Translations under genes and position numbers: made by a program
In this document: positions 33,286 to 45,639 of the stretch, piece after piece
Position numbering within the stretch: position 1 is the first letter of the stretch
Layout: each line of letters starts with the position of its first letter
Notes under the pieces: generated by a model
Seen by the model: the letters and a program-made list of their open reading frames with translations, nothing else
Database searches by the model: none
Told to the model about the DNA's origin: nothing
NCBI GenBank assembly: GCA_944472135.2
Contig: OX235270.1
Location: 137,221,632 to 137,285,631, forward strand
Length of the DNA: 64,000 nucleotides
From: Trichobilharzia regenti
Lineage: Eukaryota; Platyhelminthes; Trematoda; Strigeidida; Schistosomatidae
Reading direction: 5' to 3'

Positions 33286-36200
33286 ATTATTATTCTTTTG
33301 TATTCCCAGTGGAACATACGGCTTCAGCAACACATCTCCACTCTGTTCTGTTTTCTTGCGTCCTCTTCAGCTGAGTGCACGGTTGACCAAACTCTCTCAT
33401 CTCTTGCTCACACGGTGTGCTCCATGTCACCCTCGCACTGACAACCCACTCGTCGCTCCCCATTCGGATTCCACTCGACTGTCTGGCACGTGATGTGATT
33501 CGGCGGCTTCCTCAATACGTGCACGATACACCTCTACTTTCTCTTAAAAATTTGTTGAGCGGTCGGCTCGGTTGGTTTGTTCCCAGCCAGAGTTTCTTGT
33601 TGCTAATTCTTTCAAGCCTACCATTTGACCTTCAGTATGAAGCCACGGAAGTGAGCAGCTGTTGATGAAAGACTGCAACTAGCTGTTGGAAATCCTTTTC
33701 GTGACAGGCTGGCCAAGTTTTTGACCCGTATAGAAGAACCGACTGTCTTGACATTGGTGTTTGAAATGCGAATCTTGTTCCCTATGCTGAGTGTGGAAAA
33801 TTTCCGAACTGGTTTCAAGTTGATGAAGGCGTGTGGGTATCTTGCCTTTCCAATTCTGACTGGCTGTGGCATATTCATCTGTTCCGACCACCTGTAGTTG
33901 AAACGATGCCTCCTAGATAAATGAAGGATGTAACCTCTGTAAAATATCTCCCGTTGATGGTGATTGATGCTGATTGTTTTTGGTTGATTATCTTCATCAT
34001 CCTCGTCTTCTCGATGTCCACTTGAAGTCCTGTCTTCTCTGGCTGCTTCTTCAGCCAGTTTGTTGCTTTTCGCCTGCAATTCTGCGAGTTTGTGTGACAT
34101 TAGACACAAATCATCCACACGAGAAACCCAGATATTCTAGAGTCTTCTTATTGGTCAGTGAAGCGTATTCCTGTCTTCTCACTCCCCAGTCACAGTCTTC
34201 CTCATAATCCAGTTCACCACAATTAAGAATATCATCGGTGATAGTAGTGGGCAGCCTCGTCTAACTCCTGTATTCACTTCGAACACCTCTCTGAGTTTTT
34301 CGTTGTGGATCACTTGGCATGGGGCATTCTAACATAGCCGGCTGTTGAGTGAGGTTAGTAAAACTTTGGGGTGCTGCACTCCAAAGTGTTGAAGCAGTTT
34401 CACAAATTACTTCTCGGTCAAAGCTGTCTGCTGAAGATCTTTTCGAAGTCGATGGAGTTAAGGTAGAGAGAGGTTTGACTGCCATTCTATGCTTTGTTCT
34501 GTGATGACGATGCGTAAAGTTGCAATTTGATTAGCCCCTGACTTGCCTTTCCTGAATCCAGCCAGCTTGTTCCGGTGGGTTACGAAGTTATGTATCCAGT
34601 GCATCTTTTATTCTCTGCTGGATGATGCGACTTAGTATTCTACTTGGCGTGGACGAGACCATTATTCCCCAAGAGTTCTTGCACAGGCCTAAGTTGTTCT
34701 TCTTTGGCAGGTTGAAGAGGTGGTCCTTCTTCCAATCAGTAGGCACCTTTCCTTCCTCCTGAAATTTTTGCATTAATGGAGGGAGAATATCTGCCGTAAT
34801 CTCTGGGGCGTCTTCAGTGCTTCGGGAGGAATGCCGTCTAGTCCTGCTGCCTTCCCAGGCTTCAGCAGCTTGATTGCATTTAGGATTTCTTCTTTCTTTG
34901 GAGGAGTGGTGTTCACTGGTATTTTCTTGTGTGTTGCTGGTGATATTTCTGAGCAAGTTGCATGTGATGGTTGATTCAAGAGTCCTTTAAAGTGATCAGA
35001 CCATTGTTTGATTTGTTCCTCCTCCTTGGTGATCAGGTTCTCTTGAGCATCTTTTGTTGGTTTCATCATCTGGGTTGACATCTTTCCGAATAGAGACCAG
35101 GTTATTTGATATAATCTCCTGATGTCTCTTTTAACTGAGGCCTACTTGTTCTGCTTCAGTTGCCGGTGTGTCGTAGAATTGTCTTTTGTCTTTTCTAGCA
35201 CTCTTCTTCATGTCTTTCTTGATCCAGTGCAGTGTACATTCGTCTCAACTTCTCCTTCTGTTCCCCATCTTTGCATAGAATCATATTCTCTTTCATCATC
35301 CTCCTCTGCTCTATTAGCTTCCGGTATGTGTTGACAGTCATTCCTCGTCTTGTCTTCTTATCCTTCTTCCTGAAAAAGTTGTGCACATTTCATTAAATAT
35401 CGCTTTCAGAGAGTTCCAATATTCCTCCACACAGGTTTCCTCAGTGATGACACGTAGTGTGTCCGACTTTGCTCTGATCTGATCTGTATCGAAGGTATCC
35501 CTTGTAGTTATGTCTTTCAGTTTCTGAATGTCGAACTTAAAATTGTGGCCTGTCACCAGTTTTTTCAGCAATTTCAGCTTCACGTTGAAGGTTCCTTGAA
35601 CAAGATGACGGTGGTCTGAGTCGACATATGCTCCCCTTCTCGACTTTGCATCCAGCAGGCTTCCTTTCTACTTCCTTGAGATTGATATGCAATCTATTTG
35701 GTTTGTGGTATGTCCATCAGGTGAAGTCCATGTTACTTTGTATATATCCTTGTATTTGTACACGCTCCCTGCTATCACCAAATCGTTGAAAGAGCAGAAG
35801 TGTGCGAATAATTCTCCGTCCTCGTTCATTTCTCAAGGTGAGAGCCTCTCAACCCATGATGAGTTCTCTCCCTGTATTACCAGGTGGCAGTTTGGCATTC
35901 ATATCTCCCATAAGGATTTTGATGTCGCTGGGTGGGATGTTGTCAATTACAGTCTCTAGTTGTCTGTAAAAATCTTCTTTCTTCCCTTGTTTCGCGTTGT
36001 TTGTAGGTGAGTAGCATTGGATTATTGTGACCTTCCTTCCCTCCTTTTTAGTTGAATCTTGCTGTCATGATCCTGGATGAAATTCATTCCACTACATTAG
36101 GGCTTTGGCTGACACTGGTGATATTGTGATAGCCACCTCATAAGTATGTTCGTGGTTATCGCCTGGGTGATAAGAGTAGATTATTGACTCTTTCTTTGAC

Positions 36201-36612
36201 AATTTTGTTAGCCCACATTCATTCCATCTGCTTCCGCAGATACCCAGCACTTCTAAGCCATATCTTCTCATCTCTTTGGCCACCTGGGCAGTCTTTCCAG
36301 TCTCGTACGTTGTAAGGACATTCTACGTACCCACTTTACTGCTGCTTTCATCGGCAGAAGACATTGGCTGGCTGACTGTCTTCGCGAAGGCTTTCACCAG
36401 CCCGTGTCACTTCACCTCTCCGCTTCGAGCGAAGAATAAGATTGTTGTTTGAAGTTTTTGTATTTTCAATATATTTTCTGTGTTTTGAAGTTTCTCTAGC
36501 GGTTCGAAATAACTAGTGGTGTGGAGTTTCCAGCCATACACCAAACCCTCCATATTTACCTGGGCTTGAGGCCAGCTAGAAAAACTAGCTAACTAGAAAA
36601 CTAGGCAAGATT
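33286..36612 (-). mobile_element. Decayed RTE-A element, long-leader subfamily
   Basis: Minus strand: 5' leader 36612-36350; endonuclease with MAKEMRRYGLEVLGICGSRW near 36290-36220 and QIDYISI-like remnants near 35690; RT with LLKPGKAAGLDGIPPEALK near 34870-34810 and LTQQPAMLECPM near 34310; thumb and C-terminus to 33330; tail with ATT repeats at 33286-33295. Stops and shifts occur throughout. Order and spacing match the copy at 10-13 kb. Confidence 0.82.
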
Positions 36613-36639
36613 GTCTCCATTTTAAAGAACACGTTAATC

Positions 36640-37118
36640 ATTGACAACTGTCATAACGGAATTATTATTCCAAAATATTACCTAATATCTTAGTTATTTC
36701 ACACAGAAGTTTGGCAGTACCGCCCTTGAACGCCGGGGGAGTCATTCCACAACATCCTACTCGTTTCAGATCAGAGAGAGTATTCGTAACCTCATTTGCA
36801 GATAGAGGACCGATTACCTACATCCAACTGAGGTAGGTGTTGAATGCTAGGTAAATTTCACGCGAGCTTAGGTAAATTGAATTGCTCCTCAAAATTTTCG
36901 TTCCAACATTTCAGTTATCTATCCAGAGTTAACTAGAGCTACACTTCTCAGAAATTGTCTCACTTGTCATTTGCCTTTTGCAACTTCTTCCCCTAATAAG
37001 CCCAGACAGCTGTCTAATGTTGTCTATCACTGATTCATCTTCCTTCATTTTCGCTTTTATTACCCACCAATGTTCGTGGTCGTTGTGAAGACTTTTAATC
37101 AGTTTGCGTTTTAGCAGC
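36640..37118 (-). mobile_element. RTE-B fragment
   Basis: Matches the minus-strand RTE-B element around 41750-42130: ccgccggggg-like GPDG coding remnant near 36725-36745, the antisense of the EHFEEQF region near 36880, and tcgtggtcgttgtgaagac near 37070-37090 against acggtccttgcggagac. It is decayed and ends abruptly at a junction with RTE-A. Confidence 0.6.
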
Positions 37119-37545
37119 CTGAAGCTGAAGTCCTGAATGCAATCAAGCTTCCGAAAGCTGGAAAAGCAGCTGGACCAGATGGAATACACCCTGAAGCACT
37201 GAAAGCGGACCCAGAGACGACAGCAGATATGCTGACTCCATTATTGCAAAAGGTCTGAAAGGAGGGAAAGTGTCTACTGACTGGAGGAAAGGTTACCTCG
37301 TGAATCTACCACAGAAGGGTGACTTAGGCCCCACTCTGCAAGAACTGGCGAGGAATCATGCTCCTGTCGACGCCAAGTAAAATTCTGAGTCGCATAATCC
37401 TGGAGAGAATAAAGGACGCACTGGATGCAGATCCCCGACCAGAACAAGTTGGATTCAGGAAAGTCAGACAAATCATGTACTGACCAAATTGCAACTCTAC
37501 GCATCATCATCACAGAATAAAGTATGGAATGGAAATCAACCCCAA
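37119..37545 (+). mobile_element. RTE-A reverse transcriptase fragment
   Basis: Reads SEVLNAIKLPKAGKAAGPDG-like sequence (EVLNAIKLPKAGKAAGPDGI from about 37126), PEALKADPETTADMLTPLL, then frameshifted equivalents of the KGDL, NWRGI and EQAGFR motifs. It corresponds to 8540-8940 of the intact element. Both ends are truncated. Confidence 0.75.
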
Positions 37546-38110
37546 AAATAAACTGAATCCTCTTGAACAAGCATTTCACCAAGCCTCTCATATACTGTAG
37601 TAGACAGCAGCTGTGAAAATTTAAGTAATGCCCTGTCCAAGTAGGCTTTCTGTAAATTGATCTTCTTAGTGAACCATCACCTCTTCGACCCAGAAGTATG
37701 TCTAAGAATGCAAGCTGGTTGTGACTTTCTTCCTCGCATGTAAGACTTGTTCCTCACGGAGTTTATCCAATAAACGACTCACATCTTCATGATCATCAGA
37801 TATCAAAATAATCTACATATCTCCGATAAAAGGGCACTTTGGCAATTTAATGAAAGGACAAGTTTTCAACACAAGAGATATAACCATCCTATGACAAAGA
37901 TCCTAATGGAGTCCTCATAGCAACATCATCCACTTGTTGGAAGTGCTCAGTTTCAAACGTGGAATGGATGTTGCCAGTACACAATAGTAGTAAATCTTTC
38001 AAATAAGTTAAAGGAGAAGTGAATGAAAAACAACTGGAATATGTGTAGTCACAAAGAATATCCACAATCTTAATCAGTGGTACATAAGTAAACAAGGAAT
38101 AACATCACAT
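37546..38110 (-). mobile_element. Penelope-like RT fragment, second family
   Basis: The minus frame 38095-37889 ends STFETEHFQQVDDVAMRTPL, the PLE/RT pattern before the palm motif (usually VAMGSPLGP). Below it about 37830-37805 gives a decayed YVDYFDI-like stretch, and 37790-37740 gives LLDKLREEQ. All is interrupted by stops. It abuts the inverted DDX47 duplication. Confidence 0.55.
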
Positions 38111-38140
38111 GAATACATTTTCCTATCTTTTATGTTCATA

Positions 38141-38205
38141 GGAGCACTTCGTAAATTCAAAAAGACCCAAGGCGCAGTCCTTGTGGCTACAGATGTAGCA
38201 AGCCG
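38141..38205 (+). pseudogene. Orphan DDX47 exon 7 fragment
   Basis: Sixty-five bases encode [21 protein letters not shown] followed by Arg split at a GT donor, against [21 protein letters not shown] in the functional gene (differences His to Arg and Gln to Lys). The donor gtacgtat is preserved. No acceptor-matched upstream exon or downstream exon lies nearby on this strand, so it is a detached duplicate. Helicase motif V (ATDVASR) falls in it. Confidence 0.85.
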
Positions 38206-39609
38206 GTACGTATAATCTTCCTGTTATTTTTTTCGGTTTATAGGTTGAAAACAAACACTGTGGAGTTAAATTCCTCTTGTTATTTTCAACAAGCACGTTC
38301 ATAATTATTGTACTGTTCCATGTGAAGTAATAGTTCCTCTTGATTAGATCTGTTTATCTGTCCACTAACAATGGAAAATTTTGTTTATCATGTCATGTTT
38401 GTCAAACAACTGATAGCTACAAGTTTAGCTTGGTGGTCGAGCCTGCTTCTGCGATGAGTCTTAATGGCCGGAACCAGTGTTCTTGTTGCTCAGCCAAACG
38501 GAAATATGTGCTGTGTTATCTATGTAGTTACATATCGATGAACCATAGACGGTGAACTCGTACCTATTTGTTCAGAAACTGTCTGACACTGGACAACAGT
38601 AACTTCGTAAATCACCTGGAGAACACCGATATAAAAACAACGATCGACACAAATAGAAGAGTTAGATAAGATGAGAGTAAAATGACGGAGAGAATCCATA
38701 GGAGACAGTTATTCTCTGTGCGACACCCAGTCATGCGGACTTTGAACATGTATGATTGTGCAATCAAATAAAGCCTCCAGCTGAGTGGATGTAAAAAACA
38801 ACAATTAAGCAGTTCTTACGTGTCTGTTATTTGTTGTTGTGATCTCAATGACTGTGTGTGGCGGGAAATAACTAATCCTTTATTTGAGTATAACAGTAAT
38901 GCTCATTCCAATGAAACTTGCTCCCACCATGTAACAGTATGAATACATCTGTAAGTCTGTGGTGAGAGGGGTTATCGAATGCCAGCAGATTTCCGTGGCC
39001 TCATCCAAACGGGTCGGTCACTACTAGAGAACTGACGCCAGAACACACCACGCGCTATAATCACTGAAAGTTTCCGACTAAGTCTTCATAACAACCACAT
39101 ACAATGCTGGATGAACAGAGAGAAATACAAGAGGAGGACTTCAGAAATAGGCTTTGCTGAATAGTGAGAAAGCGAAAGCCATGATGACACCATTGCCAAG
39201 AGGAATAGAACTTTGACACCTCCTTATGAGAGGTGGCTGGAATGTCAGGTAGAAGAGTTTGGAGAAGAGTCCAACTGGTCTACAGTTGGCCACCATCGAA
39301 CCACAGCTTAAGTGGATTGTGGAAACTGATTTGTCAACTATAGTGGAGGTTGTCAGGGATGTATCTTATCCGAAAATACAGCAAAGCATCGTGATCCGAT
39401 GGATTGACCTCAGAGGTGTTTCAAAATTGAGACGATGGATTACTGACTTAGAGTGATTAACTTATATACTAGTTGTTAGTGTGTGTGAATCCGAGAGAGA
39501 GTTTGGTGAGACTGGAGTAGACTGTTAATCATCCCAGTTTGTAAGATAGGAAACAAGTCTTCCTGTGATGATGACGTTGACAAGAATATGAGCTCAACTA
39601 ATATAGTAC
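38141..39609 (+). repeat. Inverted duplication, left arm (copy of DDX47 exon 7 end and intron 7)
   Basis: This arm is the reverse complement of 52417-53999. It starts within the DDX47 exon 7 homology (ggagcacttcgtaaattc), passes the splice donor and follows the intron to an old RTE-B relic. It is about 114 bp shorter than the other arm because of an indel near 38385-38395 (right-arm extra sequence about 53630-53760). A 65-codon frame at 39259-39456 is the same in both arms (52757-52560). The spacer between arms is about 12.8 kb. Confidence 0.9.
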
Positions 39610-39790
39610 CTATGGATTTCGCACGAAAGCAAATTTATGAAACGAATAAATGTGTTGACCATTGAACTCATTTGGTAAGTTGAATCGGTTCAATGAACTG
39701 ATATCTGACGAAATACAGGATGGATTAAAATATTCACTTGGTATACGGCATCACCTTTGAGATAAACGTGACGTCTGGTATGTTATCTAT
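39080..39790 (+). mobile_element. Old RTE-B relic, shared by both duplication arms
   Basis: Similarity to RTE-B is faint but ordered: aggtggctggaatgtcaggt against the ERWKEHFEEQF coding region; aacaagtcttcctgtgatga against the region at 31260-31285; actaatatagta; then, beyond the duplication edge, a decayed equivalent of SDEISA near 39695-39725. It predates the inverted duplication, because the right arm carries it too. Confidence 0.55.
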
Positions 39791-40067
39791 CAAATGCTGA
39801 GTCTCATACTACTAATTTCACGCCGTACTACTTAAGAGCTCAAAGACATTTCCCCTGAAAGTGGTAGATACTGCAACGTTACAGGAATAATACTATGTAT
39901 ATCCTCGTTCGATTCCTCTCTTAAAGGTTGAAACGTGGTAATGTAATCAGAGAACTAGGCTGGCAAGATAACTGAAACTGCTGTATCACCGCCCTCTTGT
40001 GATTCGGTGTAAGTCTATGTGGTTTTTGATGTGTCCATCAGTCGAAATCTATGCCACCTAATGTCTG

Positions 40068-43000
40068 TCTCTCTGTTTTCGACATTAAACTTTGCACAAA
40101 TGTGCGGAAGTTCAAGTCACCACACTCCATGTAGCACACAAAATAAGAGAAGAAAGTACAAGAAAGCCATAACAGAGACAGTAAACAGAGGTGTGAGACA
40201 AAGGAATAATAGTAACGAAGAACAACACAGTTTAATTGGAAAACATAAATCACAGGGAGTGGATGCATCTGCGCCACTGAGAACGATTTTGAGCCATGTC
40301 ACCAATTGTTTCCAACCATTTGTTTTTACCGTCCCGAAGACACCAACCAGGAAATCTACACCTTCCTACATGGCTTAGACTAACTGTTGTAGATTTCATT
40401 GACTGGTGCCATGTTTTTGTTTGACCGCCACTAGCTCTTTTCCAGCCTGACCCTGTATCCGCTAACATTGCCCGTCGAGGGAGGCGATGACTAGGCATAC
40501 GTAACACATGTCCTAACCATCTCAGTCGATGTAGCTTCACGACTTCGTCGATTGATTTCCCCTGTTTACCTAGAACTCGACGCCTAACCTCAATGTTGCT
40601 CACCTTATTATGCCACTTTACACGGGAAATAGAACGCAGGCACCTATGATCGAAGACAGCTAGTCTTTTCATGTCTTCCACTCTCAGTGGCCAGGTCTCA
40701 CAGCCATAAAGGAGGACGGAGTGGACTGATGAGCAGTACACCCGCCCTTTGGTCGATAGTCGAACATCTCGTCTACGCCAGAGTCGGCGTAAACCAACAA
40801 ATGCGAAACGAGCCCCCTGTATTCGTGCTGAGATTTCGTCAGAGATCAACCCGTTGGTACTGGATGATGCTACTTCCCAAATAAGTGAAGCGGTCAACGT
40901 GCTCTACCACTTCACTTCCTATTTTTAAACTAGGCGTCGCTGTAGTCCAGTCCTGTAACATCATCTTACATTTGGCGGGAGCGAATCGCATGCCAAACAT
41001 TCGTAGATTGCGGCTCAAGGTGTTTAGAAGACTCTGCATTTTGTCAGCGTCCTCGCCTAGAAGGACTGTATCGTCTGCATATTCCAAGTCAACGAGATTA
41101 TTCCGTGGTAGCAAGTCAATCCCTGAGTCGCTGAAGTCGCCTAGGGTTAAGTCCATTAACACATCTATGATGAAGTTGAATAGAAATGGGGATAACGGGC
41201 ATACCTGACTGATACCACTAGTTGTCGCCAGTTCAGATGACAGCTCGCCGTAAGCCCTCACCCGGCTGACTGCATGAGTTCGAGTAGAGTGAGTGCCTTA
41301 ATAAGTGCAATGTATTTTCTCGGAATTCCCTTCTCAGCCAAGCATCTCCAGAGAACATCCCGATCGATAGAATCGAATGCCGCCTTTAGGTCAAGAAATA
41401 TAGTGATTGCGGGGCGCCGGTAAGAATGCCTATGTTCTAGAATCTGTCGGAGGGTGAAGATATGATCAATTCACCCTCTTCCTGGTCTAAAGCCTGTCTG
41501 GTTCTCTCGTGTTTGTGCCTCCCGAGCACCACTTAGTCTACACAATATTATTGGGCCTAGGACTTTAGATACTATATTAGTCAAGCTAATCCCCCTGTGA
41601 TTATCACGGGAAGACTTGTCTCCCTTCTTGTATATGGGGATAATCAGTGACTTACACCAAACCGACGGGATTCCTCTGATTCCCAGACGCTGCCTAGAAC
41701 CTCAGTTAATGCAGACAGTAAACTGTCTCCACCGTACTTAAATACCTCTGGAGTCATTCCATCGGGTCCTGCTGCTTTGCCTAGTTTCAGATTGGTGACA
41801 TCTTTAGTAACCTCAGTTAGGAACGGAGGACCTGTGTCTATATCCCATTCGGGTGTGCGCTGGATGACCGGGAGGTTCAGTGTGGCTGTAGGCAGATTAA
41901 ACTGCTCCTCAAAGTGCTCTTTCCAGCGATCCAGTCGTCTATCCTGAGAGCTAATTATAGTGCCATTTTTCTCAGAGATTGTCTCAATTATGATTTGCCT
42001 TCTCTCACCCGTTTCCCTGATGAGTCTAAAGAGTTGCCTAGTGTTGCCTATCGCCGATGCTTTTTCCATCTCTTTTGCCTTTGTCAGCCACCACTGTTCA
42101 CGGTCCTTGCGGAGACTTTTCGTAAGTTTCCTTTTGTGCAGCTTTCGCTCCTCATTGAATTCGGAGCTCGCCGGAATAAGTCTTCTAGCATCTATCAGTT
42201 CGGATGAGGCAGTCGAAATCCAGTGGTTTTTACTCACCTTTGGATTTACCTTATTCACAGCTTTTACAGCTGTATCTATGGCTGACTGAATATTCTTCCA
42301 AGCTTCTTCAGGGTGAGCACAGCTGTCGAACACAGATATGTGTTTAGCTAGTTCTTCCTCAAATAGGGATTTAGTTTCCTGATCGAGCTGGGGACGTGAT
42401 GGTTTTACCGCCAGCTGTTTCCTACGTCCGTTCAGTCGTAAGCACACACGAGCCCGGACCAGTGCGTGATCGGTATCTACACACGTGTTCCAGAAGGAGC
42501 GACAATCTCCTACCGACCCACGCCAACGATAGCTTATTGCTATGTGGTCTATTTGTGTCCAGCGTTGGTTTGATGATGGGGGTCGCCAGGTTAAACAGTG
42601 TCTCTCCTTGTGTTTAAAGTTAGTGCTTACAAGAAACAAATGATTATCTGAACAGAACTGTAGGAGACGGTCACCGTTGTCGGTTCGCTGGCACGGAACT
42701 CCATAGGTGCCACCGACATCCTTCTCAGATTGACACAATTTCCCTACTTGAGCATTAAAGTCACCAGCTAGAACGACTATATCTGAGCGTTTAGCCTTTC
42801 TCACCAAACTAGACAGCTTTTGGTAGAACTCATCCTTCGTTTCATCCGAACTGCAGTCAGTGGGGGCGTAGGCGGAGATTACGAAAAGGCATCGGCGAGT
42901 AGTGCAGTCCTTTCTCCTTTTACTGATCCGTTCAGACGGACAGCACACATTCGGCTATCTACCGGGATCCAGTCAAGCAATGTCTTTTCTGCCCTAGTAC

Positions 43001-43875
43001 TCAAAGCTATCCCTACACCAGCTAATCCTCGTGAACTAGCTGTGGCATCTCCTGACACCCTCAAGGTGAATTTTGAAGATTCATCCTGTTGGCCAGGTGG
43101 GGTTAGGTGAATAACCACACTTGGGTCTTGTATGCGTGTTTCTGAAACACAACATACATCAATGGCTCGGGATGCCAGGGTCTTGGCTAGTGATGCTTGT
43201 TGTCCTATTTGGCAAAGTGTCCTAACATTAAATGCTCCTATATGAAATTGGTGGCGTGGCTTTAGGAGACTATCGGTGGTGGTTTTTTGGCTTCCGTCGT
43301 TTTTAGTGGACGCAGAGTGGGGAGGAAGTGAAGAGCTATCAAGTCGAGGAGTTGCATCAGTGGAAGGAAGGCAAGATGATAGAGATGAAGATGAAGACAA
43401 AGATGAGTGAGTATTAGAGAGGTTTCGTGTGCATTTCGGATTGTGAGGGCGATTGTTACTTCCCGGCTGCCCACACCGTGGAAGTTGGTTGCGTGACCGC
43501 AGAGCCCAGGGGACAACTGCTTGAGGCCGGTCACACGCGGCCTGTTTTTGTCTGTTCTTTTTTGTTTGGTGTGTCTCAGTAGCATATTTATCACTCCTGC
43601 CCTGTGACACGGCAGCAGGAAGCGCGGTCGTTGTTAATCCGGGCCACGGCCGATCCGGCATGATATTTTGTAAGTTTTTATGTATCATAGTGTTGGAATG
43701 GGTAGCTGCTTTTGGTTTAACCGCTATCCAAACAACCTGCTTGGCATGGTAGGACCTCAAGCGACATAAGTCTCAGCCAGTATAGCTTGATTAGGTCAAT
43801 GCGGTGTTCAAGCCCGACCAACACGTCAAGGTAGCAGCTTTCGGTCGGGCCGCCTAATGTACACCCTTGTGACTG
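40068..43875 (-). mobile_element. RTE-B element (SR3/Perere-3-like), nearly complete
   Basis: Minus strand from the 5' leader near 43875 to the 3' end near 40068 (gtcgaaaacagagagacag). It is the best-preserved member of the second RTE family here; other fragments are defined by comparison with it. A short RTE-A leader fragment abuts its 5' end. No clear target duplication was found. The 3' end lacks the AAT tail of RTE-A. Confidence 0.88.
40250..43760 (-). pseudogene. RTE-B endonuclease/reverse transcriptase, broken into a few frames
   Basis: Four long minus frames cover the protein. 43760-42879 has a Ser/Thr-rich leader and the start of the endonuclease (GAFNVRTLCQIGQQASLAKT, CCVSETRIQD). 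42948-41644 has the rest of the endonuclease (SAYAPTDCSSDE, VVLAGDFNAQVGK, QIDHIAISYRWR, TDHALV) and RT entry (GKAAGPDGMTPEVFKYGGDS). 41261-40839 has the palm (SGISQVCPLSPFLF, LEYADDTVLLGED). 40897-40250 has the C-terminus (LHRLRWLGHVLRMP). Frames 1 and 2 overlap, indicating one frameshift; between frames 2 and 3 about 380 bp is shifted or stopped. It needs only a handful of changes to be whole, so it is relatively young but inactive as read. Confidence 0.85.
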
Positions 43876-43879
43876 GACC

Positions 43880-44425
43880 CGCTACTTCCAATACGAAATA
43901 ATTAAACCCACAGATGTCTGAGTAGACTTCTTGGTTCTTATTCAATTCTCCCACAGCCTATCAACCTCATAATGAGTTCTTTTCCGTATGGTCTACTTCC
44001 ATGTTAGCGTCCATTCATGTCAGCCATAAGTATTTTCATGTCGCCATTTGGGATATTATCCTTTAGTGTTTGCACTTTTATGGCATATCATCCATTTTCT
44101 TTTGCAATTTCAGTCCTCTTGCCAGCTTCAAACACAGTGTACATTTCATCCCTACATGCTAACTTTTGCTTTCATCGAAAGACGAGACATATGCTGGATG
44201 GTATCCTGAAGGCTTTTACCAGCTTTCATCATTTCACCTCTCCGATTCCAGAGAACAATATTTTTGTTTTTTTTTTCATTTTTTTAACATGTTTCTTGTG
44301 TGAAGTTGCTGTAGCATTTTGATAATTTTCTGGGTTACGGCTGCAACCGGACACTCAACGCTGCCTCTTTAAGTGGCTATACGGCCTACTAGGAAACTGG
44401 TGAGCTAGGAAACTTTCCCAGGTTG
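43880..44425 (-). mobile_element. RTE-A 5' fragment (leader and start of endonuclease)
   Basis: The antisense of 44017-44070 reads the GDMN region (complement of gtcagccataagtattttca), and 44100-44425 matches the long leader of the RTE-A copies at 12850-13090, including cacctctccgattccagaga and gctgtagcattttgataatt. It is a 5' piece without the 3' end, which is unusual for LINE remains. Confidence 0.65.
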
Positions 44426-44468
44426 GCATCTAGTTGTCAGACATTAATGACCTATCACGAGTTATTCT

Positions 44469-44846
44469 TTGGCTTGGGTGCCATCCTTGGTTTATTTGCA
44501 GTTTAGTTTAAGTGCAAAATACTACGAATTTGATCTGTTTCCTAGTGAGTGTATATCTGAGAATTATATTTCTAAATGTAGCTACTTGAGAAACTTTCTA
44601 AGTGCATATAGGAGTAGAGTAGTGTTATATTATTGTCTTGCATCGTTTAACTCCTCTTTTGTTTTTCATACAGTAACGAAAAATGATCAGGACTTCTATG
44701 CAATGTTGAATGGTGATCCAATTGACTGGCTCCATCGCATGCTCATTAATTATTTTATTTGCTGCTTAAATGAATTTGAGAAAATGAATAGTGATTTTAT
44801 ATTTTCAAACAAGTGTTGTTTTCACTTCTGCACCCAGGGAAATTAA
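44469..44846 (+). CDS. Unrecognised 125-codon open frame, doubtful
   Basis: The frame encodes a Phe/Tyr/Cys-rich protein including GDPIDWLHRMLINYFICCLN. I do not recognise a family. A T-rich run and AG at about 44668-44673 (ttgtttttcatacag) could be a splice acceptor within it, so part may be an exon of an unseen gene, or it may be chance in AT-rich DNA. No neighbouring exon was found. 44847-45330 shows nothing recognisable. Confidence 0.2.
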   Translation: MAWVPSLVYLQFSLSAKYYEFDLFPSECISENYISKCSYLRNFLSAYRSRVVLYYCLASFNSSFVFHTVTKNDQDFYAMLNGDPIDWLHRMLINYFICCLNEFEKMNSDFIFSNKCCFHFCTQGN

Positions 44847-45329
44847 ATGTATCTATCCGTTTTAGTGATTAGAATTTGTCCACCTACATTAAATAAGTGT
44901 TGAACTAATGATCTGATCAAAACATGAATAATTACACGTGTAGTACGAAATCTGCTAGGAGAAGATACAAAAATGACGTTGATGAAGCACCTAAGAGTCT
45001 AAGTTTAGTGGCTTTATGTCGTATTTTTACCAACGGAAACATCAAAGCATCTGTTTCTGAATTTTCAGTTGTTCCACTTTATAGACGAGTATAATTTAAC
45101 CCTGCATCAATGGACTAATCACCACGTTTCATAAGAGCTTAGGGACATACAATATGAAGCTAGTTGTCAATAAACTGCAAAATAATATTCAGACTCTGGG
45201 TGTGTGGCCAGTGTAGGAACCAAGCCAAGTATAAGATGGGTGATCTCCGGTGATACTGGTTGTTGATGAAAATACATGGCTAACTAACAGAAGTTGGAAT
45301 TCAAGTATCCTTCAAACGTGAATGTGCTG

Positions 45330-45440
45330 AATTTTTAAAATGTAGGTCATGAATTTGGTTTCTTATGGGGTCATAGGTACATTCTTTCGAAAAGTCCTGA
45401 GGTGGGATAAAACAGACATCTAGAGCTTCCTTGGTTTTTA
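45330..45440 (+). repeat. Possible decayed relative of the hammerhead element
   Basis: cgaaaagtcctgaggtggga then AAAACAGACATCTAGAG and ccttggtttt follow the order seen at 17075-17130, but the CUGANGA core and helix II are destroyed. Confidence 0.4.
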
Positions 45441-45639
45441 CTGATTCTCACACGTCGTTTCTTCAAATAGAATTAGTCAAATCTACAAAAACCCAATTTT
45501 TGTTTATTTTTTATGATTGGGCTCAATATTGCACCCAAAGAAAGCATACCAATATCATAGAACGTAAGAAATTACAGTACATATCACTTATGAAAATTCT
45601 CAAAAAAGAGTAGACGGCTGGCTGACTGGATTTTCAGCG

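Noticed and set aside
40885..42289. Plus-strand frames over the RTE-B element
   Set aside because: They are antisense shadows of the minus-strand endonuclease/RT frames. The same shadow appears over other RTE-B copies because the underlying DNA is shared.
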